Assembly: GCA_029552125.1 (NCBI GenBank)
Contig: JAKPEE010000051.1
Span: 1-33,157 of the forward strand
Source: Bacillota bacterium
Lineage (GTDB): Bacteria > Bacillota > Dethiobacteria > DTU022
DNA: 33,157 nt
Direction: 5' to 3'
Of this stretch, positions 8,338-16,933 are shown piece by piece. The position numbers and the translations under genes were made by a program. A model generated the notes under the pieces. It worked only from the letters and a program-made list of their open reading frames with translations, was not told where the DNA came from and made no database searches. Position 1 is the stretch's first letter. Every line of letters begins with the position of its first letter.

Positions 8338-9441
8338 TTATTCATTCTGCTCAAAAAATCGATAGTAAGCGCGGGCCAGGGCCTCGGCCAGGTACGGAAC
8401 GGCACGCTGCGCTTCCTCCAGGGTGTTTTCATGGCCGCCGATCTCAATGAGAATGGAATGGGCATGCAGATCTTGATTGTAAATTTCGTTATACTGGCGG
8501 ATTCCGCGGGAAAGGCCAGGGGCCACTGTTTCCAGCTCCCGGTTCAGGCACAGGGCCAGGGCCAGGTTGGATTCCCAACCCGGATGGCGGGTGCCGATAA
8601 CAATCAAAATTTTGCTCACATCACCTTCGGGGAAAGTAGTAGTGGTAATTTCGCGGCGCACCCCGTCCCGGTGCAGGTCAATAACCATGTCCAGCTGGGG
8701 ATTTTCAGCCATGATTTCCTTAATGACCGGCCGGATCTTTTCGTAAGCGGTATTACGGGGCAGATCATAGATGCCGCGGTGATGAATCAGCGGCAGGCCG
8801 TACTGATCCTGCAGCAGAGTAACCAACTGCTCCCCGAGGCGGGCGACCGTATGATTAAGGTTTTGCGAATAACGCAAGCCGAAAGTAGGCTCAAAAGTTT
8901 CCGTAATATGCGTATGATATATGAGAGCTACCGGTTCGCTGTAGCCGAGAAAAGGAAATTGGGGATTGAATACCGGAACCTGCTCTTCCTCTCCGGGTTC
9001 CTGAGGCAGGTCAGGGTCTGCCCCAGCTTCCCCCCCAGCCTCCGGCGGATGCAGCACGGGCAGGGCAATGCGGGTACCGGCACCCAGTTCCCGCTCTAAA
9101 ATGGAACGGGGATCCCGCGGATCCACTCCTGTCAGCGCATAAAAAGCCTCAAAAACCGCTCCCCGGATCGCAGCGTTCGCTGCGGCACCGGGCGGCTCCA
9201 TGCCGGGTATAGTATCGGCCATCATTTTATGCAGCAGCCACCCCGAAATCGCGGACGGCGCTTTAGCTTCCGGTTCCACCGGCCGGGCAGAGGGTGCCTG
9301 CCTCAGGGCGGACACCGGGAACAGCCAGGCCGCGATTAAAGCTGCTGCCGCCAGAGCCCACCAGAGAAGCTTTTTCCTTCTTAAAGTGCTGTTAAAGCGG
9401 CGCCTGCGCCTGCTCGTCCACCGTACTTTTTTCCCGGACAA
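8338..9441 (-). CDS. spoIIP: Stage II sporulation protein P (SpoIIP)
   Basis: SpoIIP is a peptidoglycan amidase/endopeptidase that works with SpoIID and SpoIIM during engulfment of the forespore. The product has a very basic N-terminus (RRRRRFNSTLRRKK), one membrane span (LLWWALAAAALIAAWLF) and an extracytoplasmic catalytic domain. The domain's family motifs are visible: LIYHTHITETF, MVIDLHRDGV, VIGTRHPGWESN and ILIEIGGHENT near the C-terminus. The frame is open back to a TTG at 9504. I prefer the TTG at 9441 because GGGGGGAG lies about 7 bases before it, giving 367 residues. Its presence marks the organism as a spore former. Confidence 0.92.
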   Translation of the reverse strand: MSGKKVRWTSRRRRRFNSTLRRKKLLWWALAAAALIAAWLFPVSALRQAPSARPVEPEAKAPSAISGWLLHKMMADTIPGMEPPGAAANAAIRGAVFEAFYALTGVDPRDPRSILERELGAGTRIALPVLHPPEAGGEAGADPDLPQEPGEEEQVPVFNPQFPFLGYSEPVALIYHTHITETFEPTFGLRYSQNLNHTVARLGEQLVTLLQDQYGLPLIHHRGIYDLPRNTAYEKIRPVIKEIMAENPQLDMVIDLHRDGVRREITTTTFPEGDVSKILIVIGTRHPGWESNLALALCLNRELETVAPGLSRGIRQYNEIYNQDLHAHSILIEIGGHENTLEEAQRAVPYLAEALARAYYRFFEQNE

Positions 9442-9506
9442 AAAAATCTCCCCCCGCGGCAGTAAACAATTAAATATATGCCGCAGGGGGATCAATTTAT
9501 GCAAGC

Positions 9507-10667
9507 CTATCTTTTCTTATAAAGCGCCGACATGTTGCGCAGCCGCTCCACAATGGGCGGCAAAATCTTCAATACATAATCCACATCCGCTTCATCATTG
9601 CCCCGGCCCAGGGTCAGGCGCAAAGAACCGTGGGCGGTTTCATGATCCAGCCCCATGGCCATGAGCACATGAGACGGATCCAGGGAACCGGAAGTGCAGG
9701 CCGAACCGCTGGAGGCGGCTACCCCCTGCAGGTCCAGGCTTAAAAGGAGCGATTCTCCTTCAATATATTTAAAACTGACATTGACATTACCGGGCAGGCG
9801 CTGTTCAGGGTGGCCGTTTAAAATAACATCTTCAATCTTTAACAGGCCCTTGATCAGGGTGTCGCGCAGATGCTTCAGGCGGCTCATTTTTTCAGGCAGC
9901 TCCTGCACCGCCAGCTCCAGCGCCCGGGCCAAACCGACGATCCCGGCCACGTTTTCCGTCCCCGGGCGCAGCTTGCGCTCCTGGCCGCCGCCCCGGTATA
10001 GCGGGGTCAAAGGGACCCCTTTGCGCACGTAAAGGGCGCCGATCCCCTTGGGGCCATTAAACTTATGGGCCGATAAAGAAAGAAAATCTACCTGCAGCTC
10101 TTTAACATTTACCGGAATCTGCCCTATCGCCTGGACGGCGTCAGTGTGAAAGAGAACTCCTTTTTCCCGGGCCAGGGCAGCCATTTCACCAATAGGCTGT
10201 ATAGTGCCCACCTCGTTGTTGGCCATCATCACCGAAACCATGGCCGTATCCGGGGTCATGGCCTCTTCCAGGACCCGCGGGTCGACCAGGGCGTTGCTGT
10301 CAACGGGCAAAAAAGTAACTCTATGGCCCTGTTCTTCCAGGTCTTTGCACACATCGAGAACGGCGTGGTGCTCGATACTGGAGGTAATAAAGTGGCTTTT
10401 GGGCTTAAGGGCCGCCGTGCCGCGCAGGGCTATATTGTTTGATTCTGTCCCGCCGGAGGTAAAAAATATTTCTCCCGGTTCCGCGCCCAGGGCTGCCGCC
10501 ACCACCTCGCGCGCAGCATCCACAGCCTGGCGCGCTTCTCTACCCTGCGCGTGAATACTTGATGGATTGCCGAATTTTTCCCGCAAAAAAGGCATCATGG
10601 CCTCTAAAACTTCTTCGCGCAACGGTGTGGTCGCACCGTGATCCATATATACTTTCCGGCTTTCCAA
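9507..10667 (-). CDS. Cysteine desulfurase, IscS/NifS type
   Basis: This PLP enzyme removes sulfur from cysteine as a protein-bound persulfide for Fe-S cluster and thio-cofactor assembly. The 386-residue product starts YMDHGATTPL and has the cofactor histidine region SSIEHHAVLD. The Schiff-base lysine is in SLSAHKFNGPKG, and the mobile-loop catalytic cysteine in SSGSACTSGSLDPSHVL is typical of the IscS group. The TTG at 10667 has AGGAGG with a 7-base spacer. It lies 17 bases after the Rrf2 regulator gene, the classic iscR-iscS arrangement. No iscU follows. A scaffold gene is found instead about 20 kb away at 30837-31340, so sulfur donor and scaffold are unlinked here. Confidence 0.95.
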   Translation of the reverse strand: MESRKVYMDHGATTPLREEVLEAMMPFLREKFGNPSSIHAQGREARQAVDAAREVVAAALGAEPGEIFFTSGGTESNNIALRGTAALKPKSHFITSSIEHHAVLDVCKDLEEQGHRVTFLPVDSNALVDPRVLEEAMTPDTAMVSVMMANNEVGTIQPIGEMAALAREKGVLFHTDAVQAIGQIPVNVKELQVDFLSLSAHKFNGPKGIGALYVRKGVPLTPLYRGGGQERKLRPGTENVAGIVGLARALELAVQELPEKMSRLKHLRDTLIKGLLKIEDVILNGHPEQRLPGNVNVSFKYIEGESLLLSLDLQGVAASSGSACTSGSLDPSHVLMAMGLDHETAHGSLRLTLGRGNDEADVDYVLKILPPIVERLRNMSALYKKR

Positions 10668-10684
10668 CTGAATACCTCCTCAAA

Positions 10685-11122
10685 TTAGTTAATTAATTGG
10701 GCCGGTTTTATGTCAATAAGGTCGGCAAGATAAACTTCGTCCAAAACTTCGTTTATGCGATCGCGCAGCTTCTCCCAGACATGGCGGGTCAGGCAGCCTG
10801 CAGAAGAACGATGGCATGAACTTCTACCGGCAGGCGGCTCCAGGAGGCAGCTTACCGGGGCGATGGGGCCTTCTACCGCCCGGACAATATCCCCCACCTT
10901 GATTTCTGAAGGCGGGCGGGCCAGCAGGTACCCGCCCCGGGCGCCGCGCACGCTTTCAATTAAACCGGCCCGGCGCAGGTCGGGGAAAATCTGCTCCAGG
11001 AACTGGTAAGAAATCCCTTCGCGGCCGGCAATTTCTTTCAAGGACAGGGCCCCTTCCGGGTAATGGAAAGCCAGCACGGCCATGGCCCTGACCCCGTATT
11101 CTACCCTGGCTGATAACTTCAC
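10685..11122 (-). CDS. Rrf2 family regulator, IscR-like
   Basis: This 145-residue Rrf2 protein has an N-terminal winged helix (MKLSARVEYGVRAMAVLAF), the wing GARGGYLLARPP and three cysteines (VSCLLEP, SSCHRS, AGCLTRH) placed as in Fe-S-binding members such as IscR. The spacing is C-X10-C-X6-C. Position directly upstream of a cysteine desulfurase suggests it senses Fe-S or cysteine status and controls this operon and itself. CymR-type regulators usually lack the cysteines, so IscR-like is preferred. The start is a GTG at 11122 with GGGGGTGA upstream. A candidate operator lies 18-36 bases before the start codon. Confidence 0.9.
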   Translation of the reverse strand: MKLSARVEYGVRAMAVLAFHYPEGALSLKEIAGREGISYQFLEQIFPDLRRAGLIESVRGARGGYLLARPPSEIKVGDIVRAVEGPIAPVSCLLEPPAGRSSCHRSSAGCLTRHVWEKLRDRINEVLDEVYLADLIDIKPAQLIN

Positions 11123-11140
11123 TCATTCACCCCCATCGAT

Positions 11141-11158
11141 TTAATTCTGACCAATTAA
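11141..11158 (-). promoter_or_regulatory. Candidate Rrf2 autoregulatory operator
   Basis: A perfect inverted repeat TTAATT-N6-AATTAA lies just downstream of a possible -10 (TAATAC on the minus strand, 11169-11164) and upstream of the Rrf2 start. The position would let the bound regulator block transcription. Assigning it to this Rrf2 protein is inference. Confidence 0.5.
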
Positions 11159-11335
11159 CTCAGGTATTATCCCGAAAAAAACATCCTTATTTTTCTTGCA
11201 ACGCCAAAAGAATACCACCGCCTTTAAATGATGTCAATAAGGAGCTGCGCTCTCTGTTGGAAAGTGTGTCTGCTTTATTATATGCGGCCTGCGGAGCAGA
11301 ATGAGAAAAAGGAATCCACAAGTGGCAATCTTCAT

Positions 11336-11364
11336 TTGACGGCTCCCCTGCGTTTTGTTATATT
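11336..11364 (+). promoter_or_regulatory. Sigma-A promoter of the aconitase gene
   Basis: TTGACG (11336-11341), a 17-base spacer and TATATT (11359-11364), located 34 bases before the aconitase ATG, which has AAAGGAGA upstream. The 275-base divergent region 11123-11397 otherwise holds the Rrf2 promoter and operator and no gene. Confidence 0.75.
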
Positions 11365-11397
11365 TAAAGCCAACCGCGCCAGGAAAGGAGAGATAAA

Positions 11398-13320
11398 ATG
11401 CCCCGCAACATTACTTATCAAATTATAAAAAAACACCTGCTGTCGGGCGAGCTGGCCCCGGGAGCTGAAATAGCCATAGCCATTGACCAGACCCTGACCC
11501 AGGATGCTACCGGAACCATGGCCTACCTGCAACTGGAAGCGCTGGGCGTGGACCGCGTCAAAACAGAACTGTCTGTCAGCTATGTCGACCACAACACTCT
11601 GCAAACCAGCTTTGAAAATGCCGACGACCACCGCTACCTGCAGTCGGTGGCCGCCCGCTACGGCGTCTACTTTTCCCGGCCCGGCAACGGTATCTGCCAC
11701 CAGGTCCACCTGGAGCGCTTCGGCGCGCCCGGGAAAACCCTGCTGGGCTCGGACAGCCACACCCCCACCGCCGGAGGGCTGGGCATGCTGGCCTTCGGAG
11801 CCGGAGGGCTGGATGTGGCCGTGGCCATGGCCGGCGGGCCTTATTATTTGAAGGTTCCGAAAGTGGTTAAAGTTAACCTGACCGGCCAACTGGCCCCCTG
11901 GGTTGGCGCTAAAGATATTATTCTGGAAGTGCTGCGCCGCCTTACGGTTAAGGGAGGCATTGGCCGGGTCATGGAATACACGGGGCCCGGTGTCAAGCAG
12001 CTTTCCGTGCCGGAGCGGGCCACCATCGCCAACATGGGGGCAGAGCTGGGCGCCACCTCATCTATTTTCCCCAGCGATGAGGTCACCCGGGAATTCTTAA
12101 GGGCGCAACAGCGGGAATCGGCCTGGATCCCCCTGGAGGCGGAGCCCGGCGCGCAATACGACGAGGAGCTAACCATTAACCTGGACCAGTTAGAGCCCCT
12201 GGCCGCCTGCCCGCACAGCCCCGACGCCGTAAGGACGATCAAAGCAATCGGGCCAATTCCGGTGGACCAGGTGGCGATCGGCAGTTGCACCAACTCTTCT
12301 TACCACGATCTGCGCCTGGTCGCGCAAATTCTCAAGGGCAAGGTGGTCCACCCCCGGGTCAGCCTGGTCGTCTCTCCCGGTTCGCGCCAGGTTTACCGGA
12401 TGCTGGCCCGGGACGGCATTCTGGAGGACCTGATCGCTGCGGGAGCGCGGATCCTGGAAGCGTCCTGCGGCCCCTGTATCGGCATGGGCCAGGCCCCGCC
12501 CAGCGGCGGCGTCTCGGTGCGCACCTTTAACCGCAATTTCCCCGGGCGCAGCGGCACCGCCGACGCCAAGGTCTACCTGGCCGGTCCTGCCGCTGCGGCC
12601 GCCACGGCCCTCACCGGGGTCCTTACCGATCCGCGGGATCTGGGCGACCCGCCGCAGGCGCAGCCACCAGTGGCCGTGATTGTCGATGATCGCATGATCA
12701 TCGCCCCCCCGGAAAACAACCAGGCGGTTGAGGTACTCCGCGGGCCCAATATCAAGCCGCTGCCCCGGCAGGTGCCGCTGCCGGAACAGCTAAAGCTGCC
12801 CGTCCTGTTAAAAGTAGCAGACAATATTACCACAGACCATATCATGCCGGCAGGGGCCAAGGTCCTGCCGCTGCGCTCCAATATTCCGGCAATCAGCGAG
12901 TATGTTTTTGCTTCCATCGATGAAAGTTTTCCCCGGCGCGCCCGGGAGAGCGGCGGCGGAGTGGTGGTGGGCGGAGAAAACTACGGCCAGGGCTCCAGCC
13001 GGGAGCACGCCGCCCTGGCGCCGATGTATCTGGGGGTTAAAGTGGTGCTGGCTAAATCCTTTGCCCGCATCCACCAGGCCAACCTGGTGAACTTTGGCAT
13101 CCTGCCGCTGACCTTTACCGACCCGGCCGATTACGACCGTCTAGAACAGGGAGATCTCCTGGTAATCGATGCGGTCCACCAGCAGCTAAAACAAAACACC
13201 CTGACCATAAGCAATGTGACCCGGGGGCGGGCCTTTACCGCGGCTCACGCTCTTACGCCCCGCCAGGTGGAGATCATCAGGGCGGGCGGGCTGCTGAACT
13301 ACACCCGCTTAAAGTCTTAG
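11398..13320 (+). CDS. Aconitate hydratase
   Basis: Aconitase isomerises citrate to isocitrate with a [4Fe-4S] cluster. The 640-residue product is the size of the compact single-chain aconitases of Clostridia, which resemble the mitochondrial and homoaconitase branch more than long AcnA. Motifs in order: IAIDQTLTQDATGT, LLGSDSHTPTAGGLGM, cluster cysteine in IGSCTNSSYHDL near residue 300, the paired cysteines CGPCIGMG, and in the swivel domain TTDHIMPAG and YGQGSSREHAALAP. It stands alone with its own promoter. Its stop overlaps the convergent acpS stop by 4 bases. In an anaerobe it probably serves an incomplete TCA route to 2-oxoglutarate and glutamate. Members of this family act on aconitate or homoaconitate, and I judge aconitate more likely. 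Confidence 0.9.
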   Translation: MPRNITYQIIKKHLLSGELAPGAEIAIAIDQTLTQDATGTMAYLQLEALGVDRVKTELSVSYVDHNTLQTSFENADDHRYLQSVAARYGVYFSRPGNGICHQVHLERFGAPGKTLLGSDSHTPTAGGLGMLAFGAGGLDVAVAMAGGPYYLKVPKVVKVNLTGQLAPWVGAKDIILEVLRRLTVKGGIGRVMEYTGPGVKQLSVPERATIANMGAELGATSSIFPSDEVTREFLRAQQRESAWIPLEAEPGAQYDEELTINLDQLEPLAACPHSPDAVRTIKAIGPIPVDQVAIGSCTNSSYHDLRLVAQILKGKVVHPRVSLVVSPGSRQVYRMLARDGILEDLIAAGARILEASCGPCIGMGQAPPSGGVSVRTFNRNFPGRSGTADAKVYLAGPAAAAATALTGVLTDPRDLGDPPQAQPPVAVIVDDRMIIAPPENNQAVEVLRGPNIKPLPRQVPLPEQLKLPVLLKVADNITTDHIMPAGAKVLPLRSNIPAISEYVFASIDESFPRRARESGGGVVVGGENYGQGSSREHAALAPMYLGVKVVLAKSFARIHQANLVNFGILPLTFTDPADYDRLEQGDLLVIDAVHQQLKQNTLTISNVTRGRAFTAAHALTPRQVEIIRAGGLLNYTRLKS

Positions 13321-13730
13321 TGTTCTTTTTCCTGCTCCAGGCCCCCGCTCTCCTGCCGCTTGTAGGCCACTGCTATGGCGGCGGCAAAGGGCGGGTCATG
13401 GGTTAGTGATACTTCAATCCCGGTAATGCCCTGCGCAGCCGCCTGCCTGGCCGCATGGCCTGAAAGGCGCACCTGTGGCTTGCGGCCGGGCGGCGCCAGG
13501 ATTTCCACTTCCCTTAAGGCCGCCGGGCCGATGCCGCAGCCGATGGCTTTCAGCACCGCCTCTTTGGCGGCAAAGCGGGCGGCGGCGGAGCGAACCGGCG
13601 CAGGCCGCGGCGCCAAAAGGGCCAGCTCTGCGCTGCTAAAAAGCCGTTTGAGAAAACGTTCAGGGTTGCGCCGGCAGGCTTTATCCACCCGTTTTATGCT
13701 GATCAAATCGACCCCTACACCAACGATCAT
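13317..13730 (-). CDS. acpS: Holo-[acyl-carrier-protein] synthase AcpS
   Basis: AcpS transfers the 4'-phosphopantetheine arm of coenzyme A to the serine of acyl carrier protein, making it active for fatty acid synthesis. The N-terminal metal motif is GVGVDLISIKRV (Asp near residue 8). The second is AARFAAKEAVLKAIG (Glu near residue 58). The C-terminal half contains VSLTHDPPFAAAIAVAY, typical of the family. At 137 residues it is slightly longer than usual because of a polar tail. The ATG at 13730 has GGGAG about 11 bases upstream. It converges on the aconitase gene with a 4-base overlap, so no shared terminator separates them. Confidence 0.94.
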   Translation of the reverse strand: MIVGVGVDLISIKRVDKACRRNPERFLKRLFSSAELALLAPRPAPVRSAAARFAAKEAVLKAIGCGIGPAALREVEILAPPGRKPQVRLSGHAARQAAAQGITGIEVSLTHDPPFAAAIAVAYKRQESGGLEQEKEH

Positions 13731-13985
13731 ATTTGTGCAACTCCCGCTTCGATTTATTTTGCCATTATTTTACCATGCCCGGCCCTATTCCCCAAATATT
13801 GGCCCTGCCGCCATCCGGCGCCGGCCAGGCCTGCTTCGCTTAATTTTGTAATGCCATTAGCGATTGGGGATTTAGGGAAAACGATTAGATTAAGTGGTGG
13901 GCGTAACATAAAACCCGCCTTCTCACCGCCGGTAAGCCTGGCAATCCCGCAGCTATCCGCCGGCGGACCGGTGCCGCGGGCCGCC

Positions 13986-15458
13986 TCACTCCAACTGGTA
14001 GATGGATTGGAAAAGCCGGTAGGCTTCCGCCCAGCGGTCAGTATCCCGGGGCTGGTAGTGGACCAAAGGGAAGGTGCGGCGGATTAACTCCTGGCCCTGT
14101 TCGATGTTTTTAAGCTGGCCCCCGGCGATCATCTGCACCAGGATATTGCCCAGGGCGGCAGCTTCGATTGGCCCGGCCATAACGGGCCTTCCACAGGCGC
14201 TGGCCATAAACTGGCAGAGCAACTGGTCCTGGGCCCCGCCGCCCACGATACTGATCACCGGCAGCGCTTTCCCGGTGAACTGCTCCAGCTTTTCCACGGC
14301 CCAGCGAGTTTTTAAAGCCAGGCTTTCGCAGACACAGCGGACCAGTTCCCCGGCGTTTTCAGGGGCCCTGCCCAGGCGCTCCCGGCACCTTTGCCGTATT
14401 TTGGCCGCCATATCTCCGGGGGCATAAAACAGTTCATCGTCCACGTCGATGATATAAGCAAAGGGAGCAGCCTGCGCCGCCATGGCCGAGAGTTCTTCAA
14501 AGCTGTAGTCACGCCCCTGCCGCCTGAAATCGGTCCTTAATTCCTGGATTAACCAGGTTCCCATCAGGTTGCGAATCAGCCTCACGCGGCCGCCGTAGCC
14601 CCCCTCGTTGGCGATATTGTGGGCAAAGCCGATCGTATTAATGACGGGCTGGTCGACCAGGGTGCCGACCAGGGACCAGGTGCCGCTGCTGATGATGGCG
14701 CCGTCGCCCTCCAGGGGGGAGGCCAGAAACGCCGAGGCGGTATCGTGCTCGCAAACGGCAATGACACTGAAGGGGCCTACTCCGTACCGCTCCCGGTAGC
14801 TTTTCAGGGTTGAACCGGCCACCGTGCCCGGCGGGACGATCTCGCCCAAAAGCTCCCTGGGGATCCGGTAAGCGGCCAAAACCTCTTCCGACCAGTCGCC
14901 GGCCAAGAAATCATAGAGCTGGCTGACCGAAGAGATGGTGAATTCGGCGATCACTTCACCGGTGATATAGTAGCTCAGCAGGTCGGGCAGAAACAGAAGT
15001 TTATAGGCGTGATCTAAAAGATAACCCTGGCCTTCTTCCCGCATGGCGGCCAGTTGCATCAGGGTGCTGAAGCGGCTGATCTGGTTTCCCGTGGCCTGGT
15101 ATACTTGGCGGGGAGACATGCGGGAAAAAATGGCCTCCCGGTGATGCAGGGTTCTATCGTCCCGGTAACAGCGCACAGGCGCTAGAAGGTCTCCCGCGCG
15201 GCTGATCAAAGAAAAATCATTGGCAAATGTATCAATGCCCAGGGAGGCCAGCCGGTTTCCCGTCAGGGCGGCGGCTTTTTGCACGCCCAGGTTCATGGCC
15301 TGAAAAATGCCGATGAAATCCCAGTAAAGTCCACCGGCCAGGGGGACGGCAGCGTTGTCGAAGCGGTGGACGGTCTCCAGGGCCAGCTTCGCCCCGTCCC
15401 AGCGCCCCAGGTACATTTTGCCACTGCTGGCGCCCAGGTCAAAAGCCAGGTAGTTCAT
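13986..15458 (-). CDS. rhaB: FGGY carbohydrate kinase, rhamnulokinase-like
   Basis: This kinase phosphorylates a ketose, most likely L-rhamnulose at C1, for aldol cleavage. The 490-residue product has the two actin-like FGGY domains. The first phosphate loop is AFDLGASSGKMYLGRWDG. The mid-protein motif CEHDTASAFLASP and the signature SSGTWSLVG are characteristic of rhamnulokinases. The C-terminal part has SIVGGGAQDQLLCQFMA and GPIEAAALGNILVQ, forming the adenosine site. RBS AAAGGCGG precedes the ATG at 15458. It is the last gene of the leftward kinase-aldolase-regulator-kinase group. The aldolase two genes upstream and the isomerase across the divergent region complete a rhamnose-type route. 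L-fuculose or another deoxyketose is also possible. Confidence 0.88.
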   Translation of the reverse strand: MNYLAFDLGASSGKMYLGRWDGAKLALETVHRFDNAAVPLAGGLYWDFIGIFQAMNLGVQKAAALTGNRLASLGIDTFANDFSLISRAGDLLAPVRCYRDDRTLHHREAIFSRMSPRQVYQATGNQISRFSTLMQLAAMREEGQGYLLDHAYKLLFLPDLLSYYITGEVIAEFTISSVSQLYDFLAGDWSEEVLAAYRIPRELLGEIVPPGTVAGSTLKSYRERYGVGPFSVIAVCEHDTASAFLASPLEGDGAIISSGTWSLVGTLVDQPVINTIGFAHNIANEGGYGGRVRLIRNLMGTWLIQELRTDFRRQGRDYSFEELSAMAAQAAPFAYIIDVDDELFYAPGDMAAKIRQRCRERLGRAPENAGELVRCVCESLALKTRWAVEKLEQFTGKALPVISIVGGGAQDQLLCQFMASACGRPVMAGPIEAAALGNILVQMIAGGQLKNIEQGQELIRRTFPLVHYQPRDTDRWAEAYRLFQSIYQLE

Positions 15459-15481
15459 TGCCAGACCGCCTTTACCGGGTA

Positions 15482-16258
15482 TTAGACCACAGAAATCCGC
15501 ACGCCCAGTGATTTTAGCGCTTCGAGCTTTTCCCCATCGGCCTTGCTGTCCGTGATAATGTTGTTGCCGGGAGAGAGGTTGGTCAGAAAGACCTGCCCCG
15601 CCGCGGAGAACTTGGTATAGTCGGCCAACAGGAAAAGCTCCCGGGAATGTTCAATCATTAAACGTTTCGTCTCAATTTCCTGCACGCTGGCATCGGTCAC
15701 CAGTCCACTGGGGGCGATCCCGGCGCAGGACATGAACGCCTTGTTGGGGTAGAATTCCGCGCAGTGTTTCACCGTGGCGCTGCCATATAAAGAGAGGTTG
15801 CTTTCCTTAAAAACCCCTCCCAGGCAGATAAACAGGATATTGGGGTTGGGGGACTTGGCCGCCACCATCAACAGCTTGATCGAATTGGTGATCAGGGTAG
15901 CATGGATAGTGCGGGGGATATACCTGGCCAGGTAGACGGTGGTGGAGCTGTTGTCAACAAAAACCGTATCGCCGTCTTGAATCAGCCCCGCCGCATACTT
16001 GCAGATGGCGTTTTTTTCATGGTAACGCTGGATGCCCCGCACCGAAACCGGGTATTCATATCCGGGCCCCCGCACCTTTTGATTGTAAACGGCGCCGCCG
16101 TGGGTCCGGGTTAAGATCCCTTCCCGCTCCAGCTCGGCCAGGTCGCGGCGGATGGTCTCCCTGGAGATTTGAAACTGCCGGGCAAGGCTGTTCACTTCCA
16201 CCTGCCCGTGCTTTTCCAGCAAGTTTATGATTTCGGCTTTTCTTTCCACGTTGTACAT
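15482..16258 (-). CDS. DeoR family transcriptional regulator
   Basis: DeoR regulators repress sugar operons and release DNA on binding a phosphorylated sugar. The 258-residue product has the N-terminal helix-turn-helix (RKAEIINLLEKHGQVEVNSL, then FQISRETIRRDLAELEREG and the wing LTRTHGGAVY). The C-terminal sensor domain is related to ribose-5-phosphate isomerase, with DTVFVDNSSTTVYLARYI and AFMSCAGIAPSGLVTDASVQE. It lies inside the cluster it should control, 23 bases before rhaB. The likely target is the divergent region 17879-18018. The inducer may be the phosphoketose made by the adjacent kinase. Confidence 0.92.
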   Translation of the reverse strand: MYNVERKAEIINLLEKHGQVEVNSLARQFQISRETIRRDLAELEREGILTRTHGGAVYNQKVRGPGYEYPVSVRGIQRYHEKNAICKYAAGLIQDGDTVFVDNSSTTVYLARYIPRTIHATLITNSIKLLMVAAKSPNPNILFICLGGVFKESNLSLYGSATVKHCAEFYPNKAFMSCAGIAPSGLVTDASVQEIETKRLMIEHSRELFLLADYTKFSAAGQVFLTNLSPGNNIITDSKADGEKLEALKSLGVRISVV

Positions 16259-16311
16259 GGCTGACCTCTTTTTTCCGCGCTTTAACTACCGCAACTGTTC
16301 TTATAAATAAA

Positions 16312-16917
16312 TCAGAGCAGCTTTTGGGCCAGGGCGCAGAAAGCGTCGCCCTCAATGCGCTCCAGCATGCTGTAGGCATGGAACAGATCCGCCCCGGTGA
16401 CCACGACACCGTGTTTGGGCAGGATAACGGCCATGGGTTTCCTTTCCGCCAGCTCCCGCCGCTGCTCAAAGTACTGGTAGACTTTTTCCGCCAGTTGTGG
16501 CGAACCGGCCCCGGTATACTCAATGCAGCCCACATTGCCCCGGCCCAGGGTGGCTTCGGTTACACTGGGAATTTCTTTTCCGTAGGCCACGAACGGCATG
16601 CAGTAAAAAGGGTGGGCATGGATGGTGGCGCCGATAAAGGAAAAGTTTCGCAGCAGCTTTATATGCATGGCGCTTTCCCGGGAGAGCTTCCCCTGCCCCT
16701 CCAGGATATTGGCGCTGTAATCGATAAGCAGCAAATCTTCGGGTTGAATGAGGCAGAAACGGCGCTCGGCCATGAGAGAGGGGGTGATCAGAATGCGGTT
16801 TTCGGCCACTTTGACGGCCAAATTGCCCCCTGCCGCATTGGTGAGGCGTCGCTCCCACATATTCCGGGCTACCACCGTCATGGTTTCCCTTACCTCGAGA
16901 TAGGACAGCTTGCTCAA
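16312..16917 (-). CDS. Class II aldolase, fuculose/rhamnulose-1-phosphate type
   Basis: Zinc-dependent class II aldolase of the FucA/AraD/RhaD fold, expected to split a ketose 1-phosphate into dihydroxyacetone phosphate and an aldehyde such as L-lactaldehyde. The 201-residue product has the phosphate-binding NAAGGNLAVKV near residue 30. The zinc histidines are HAHPFY (about residue 98) and KHGVVVTG (about residue 168). The frame opens with a TTG at 16917. An internal ATG at 16878 has a better site (AGGTAAGGG) but would trim the first helix, so I keep the longer form with reservation. It lies between the PfkB kinase (16-base gap) and deoR. Epimerases of the AraD type share the fold. The kinase next door favours an aldolase. 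Confidence 0.87.
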   Translation of the reverse strand: MSKLSYLEVRETMTVVARNMWERRLTNAAGGNLAVKVAENRILITPSLMAERRFCLIQPEDLLLIDYSANILEGQGKLSRESAMHIKLLRNFSFIGATIHAHPFYCMPFVAYGKEIPSVTEATLGRGNVGCIEYTGAGSPQLAEKVYQYFEQRRELAERKPMAVILPKHGVVVTGADLFHAYSMLERIEGDAFCALAQKLL

Positions 16918-16933
16918 GGCCGGCTCACTACTT

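Noticed and set aside
13731-13985. GC-rich palindromes (CCGCCGGCGG and similar) between acpS and rhaB
   Set aside because: They are short and lack T-runs. Chance is likely at this base composition, and no gene or clear element was found.
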